Positions 63,523-64,000 of a DNA stretch of 64,000 nucleotides are shown piece by piece. Both the position numbers and the translations under genes were made by a program. Below the pieces are notes generated by a model. That model made no database searches. It had not been told where the DNA came from and saw only the letters and a program-made list of their open reading frames with translations. How positions within the stretch are numbered: the stretch's first letter is position 1; each line of letters begins with the position of its first letter. Source of the stretch: Macrobrachium rosenbergii (Eukaryota > Arthropoda > Malacostraca > Decapoda > Palaemonidae); the NCBI RefSeq assembly GCF_040412425.1, contig NC_089744.1:30855001-30919000 (forward strand), read 5' to 3'.

Positions 63523-64000
63523 GTTTGTGGAGATTTAAAATAGTTGTATATAGAGTCAAGGGCAACACTAGAGTTTGTAAGTATCCATAAATACCAAATA
63601 TTCTTCTTAGTGTATATCAGTTTAAAATCAGACTCAAATTGCATGTTTCCATGAAGAAGCAGTTAGATTGAGAAACTTGCCAGGTGACTTGTGTCACTCA
63701 AGAAGTTCGATAAATATAAAATGATGGTATTAACAGTCAGCCTGGTGCTCTTTTTCAGTTAGACATAGCCTTAACATGTTGACATATGTTGATAATCATT
63801 CAAAGTGGGAGATGCTGCAGTGAAGTGTGCACCATAATTTAGTCCATGCAGTATTCTGTCAGCATAACCATGAGGCTTTCCTAGTCTGCAATTTCTGAAA
63901 GATAAAATACTGCCTAGTTTGGTTTTACCAAATTTGGCAGGTTGATTCTTCAGGAGTTTTATTAAAACTTTTTCTCATAAGTATCATGTTTAAGGACTCA
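63523..64000 (+). other. ZW10 intron after exon i (open at window end)
   Basis: AT-rich intron sequence to the end of the window. No exon or repeat family is visible. Confidence 0.7.

Noticed and set aside
1..64000. tRNA genes
   Set aside because: I looked for A-box/B-box pairs with a cloverleaf outside the 5S and U6 copies and found none I could support.

Overview
This window is animal nuclear DNA. The evidence is split genes with GT-AG introns and an unusually dense load of DIRS-type (tyrosine-recombinase) retrotransposons. That load and the repeat style suggest a decapod crustacean such as a shrimp or prawn. The species cannot be fixed from the sequence.

One host gene runs through the whole window on the + strand: ZW10, the kinetochore RZZ and ER-Golgi NRZ tethering subunit. 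I place nine consecutive internal exons at 214-419, 1120-1299, 2007-2126, 30655-30857, 43210-43339, 53046-53135, 62627-62762, 62873-63048 and 63431-63522. They total 1,333 bp (about 444 codons), every splice phase is compatible, and no codon is interrupted. The first and last parts of the gene lie outside. Four introns are huge (28.5, 12.4, 9.7 and 9.5 kb); the other four are 0.1-0.7 kb.

The large introns consist mostly of DIRS elements from several lineages. Layout: right end of family F (1-193); A1 (2788-9222), carrying a U6 snRNA copy and a 5S rRNA copy; decayed B (about 9262-15530); 3' fragment H (to 17096); left-end fragment D0 plus a LINE fragment (17510-18479); D1 (18480-25688); 3' fragments G1 and G2 (25689-28656); internally deleted F (28657-30327); D3 on the minus strand (31254-36811); E (about 37380-42720); D2 (43501-50981); and A2 (53871-62598), which is nearly complete apart from an LTR-retrotransposon fragment inside it. 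All except D3 lie in the same sense as ZW10.

A2 shows the full DIRS plan: inverted terminal repeats, gag, RT, RNase H, methyltransferase-like domain, overlapping tyrosine recombinase, and an internal complementary region that spells the joined outer ends. The same terminal logic fixes the ends of A1, D1, D2 and D3. None of the copies is intact.

The most interesting points are: two Pol III small-RNA genes inside one DIRS copy; two DIRS right ends within about 30 bp of ZW10 splice acceptors; strong 5' splice-donor motifs in the terminal repeats of three families; shared recombinase lesions in D1 and D2 that imply mobilisation in trans; and a hairpin of about 0.9 kb in the 51.8-52.7 kb intron.
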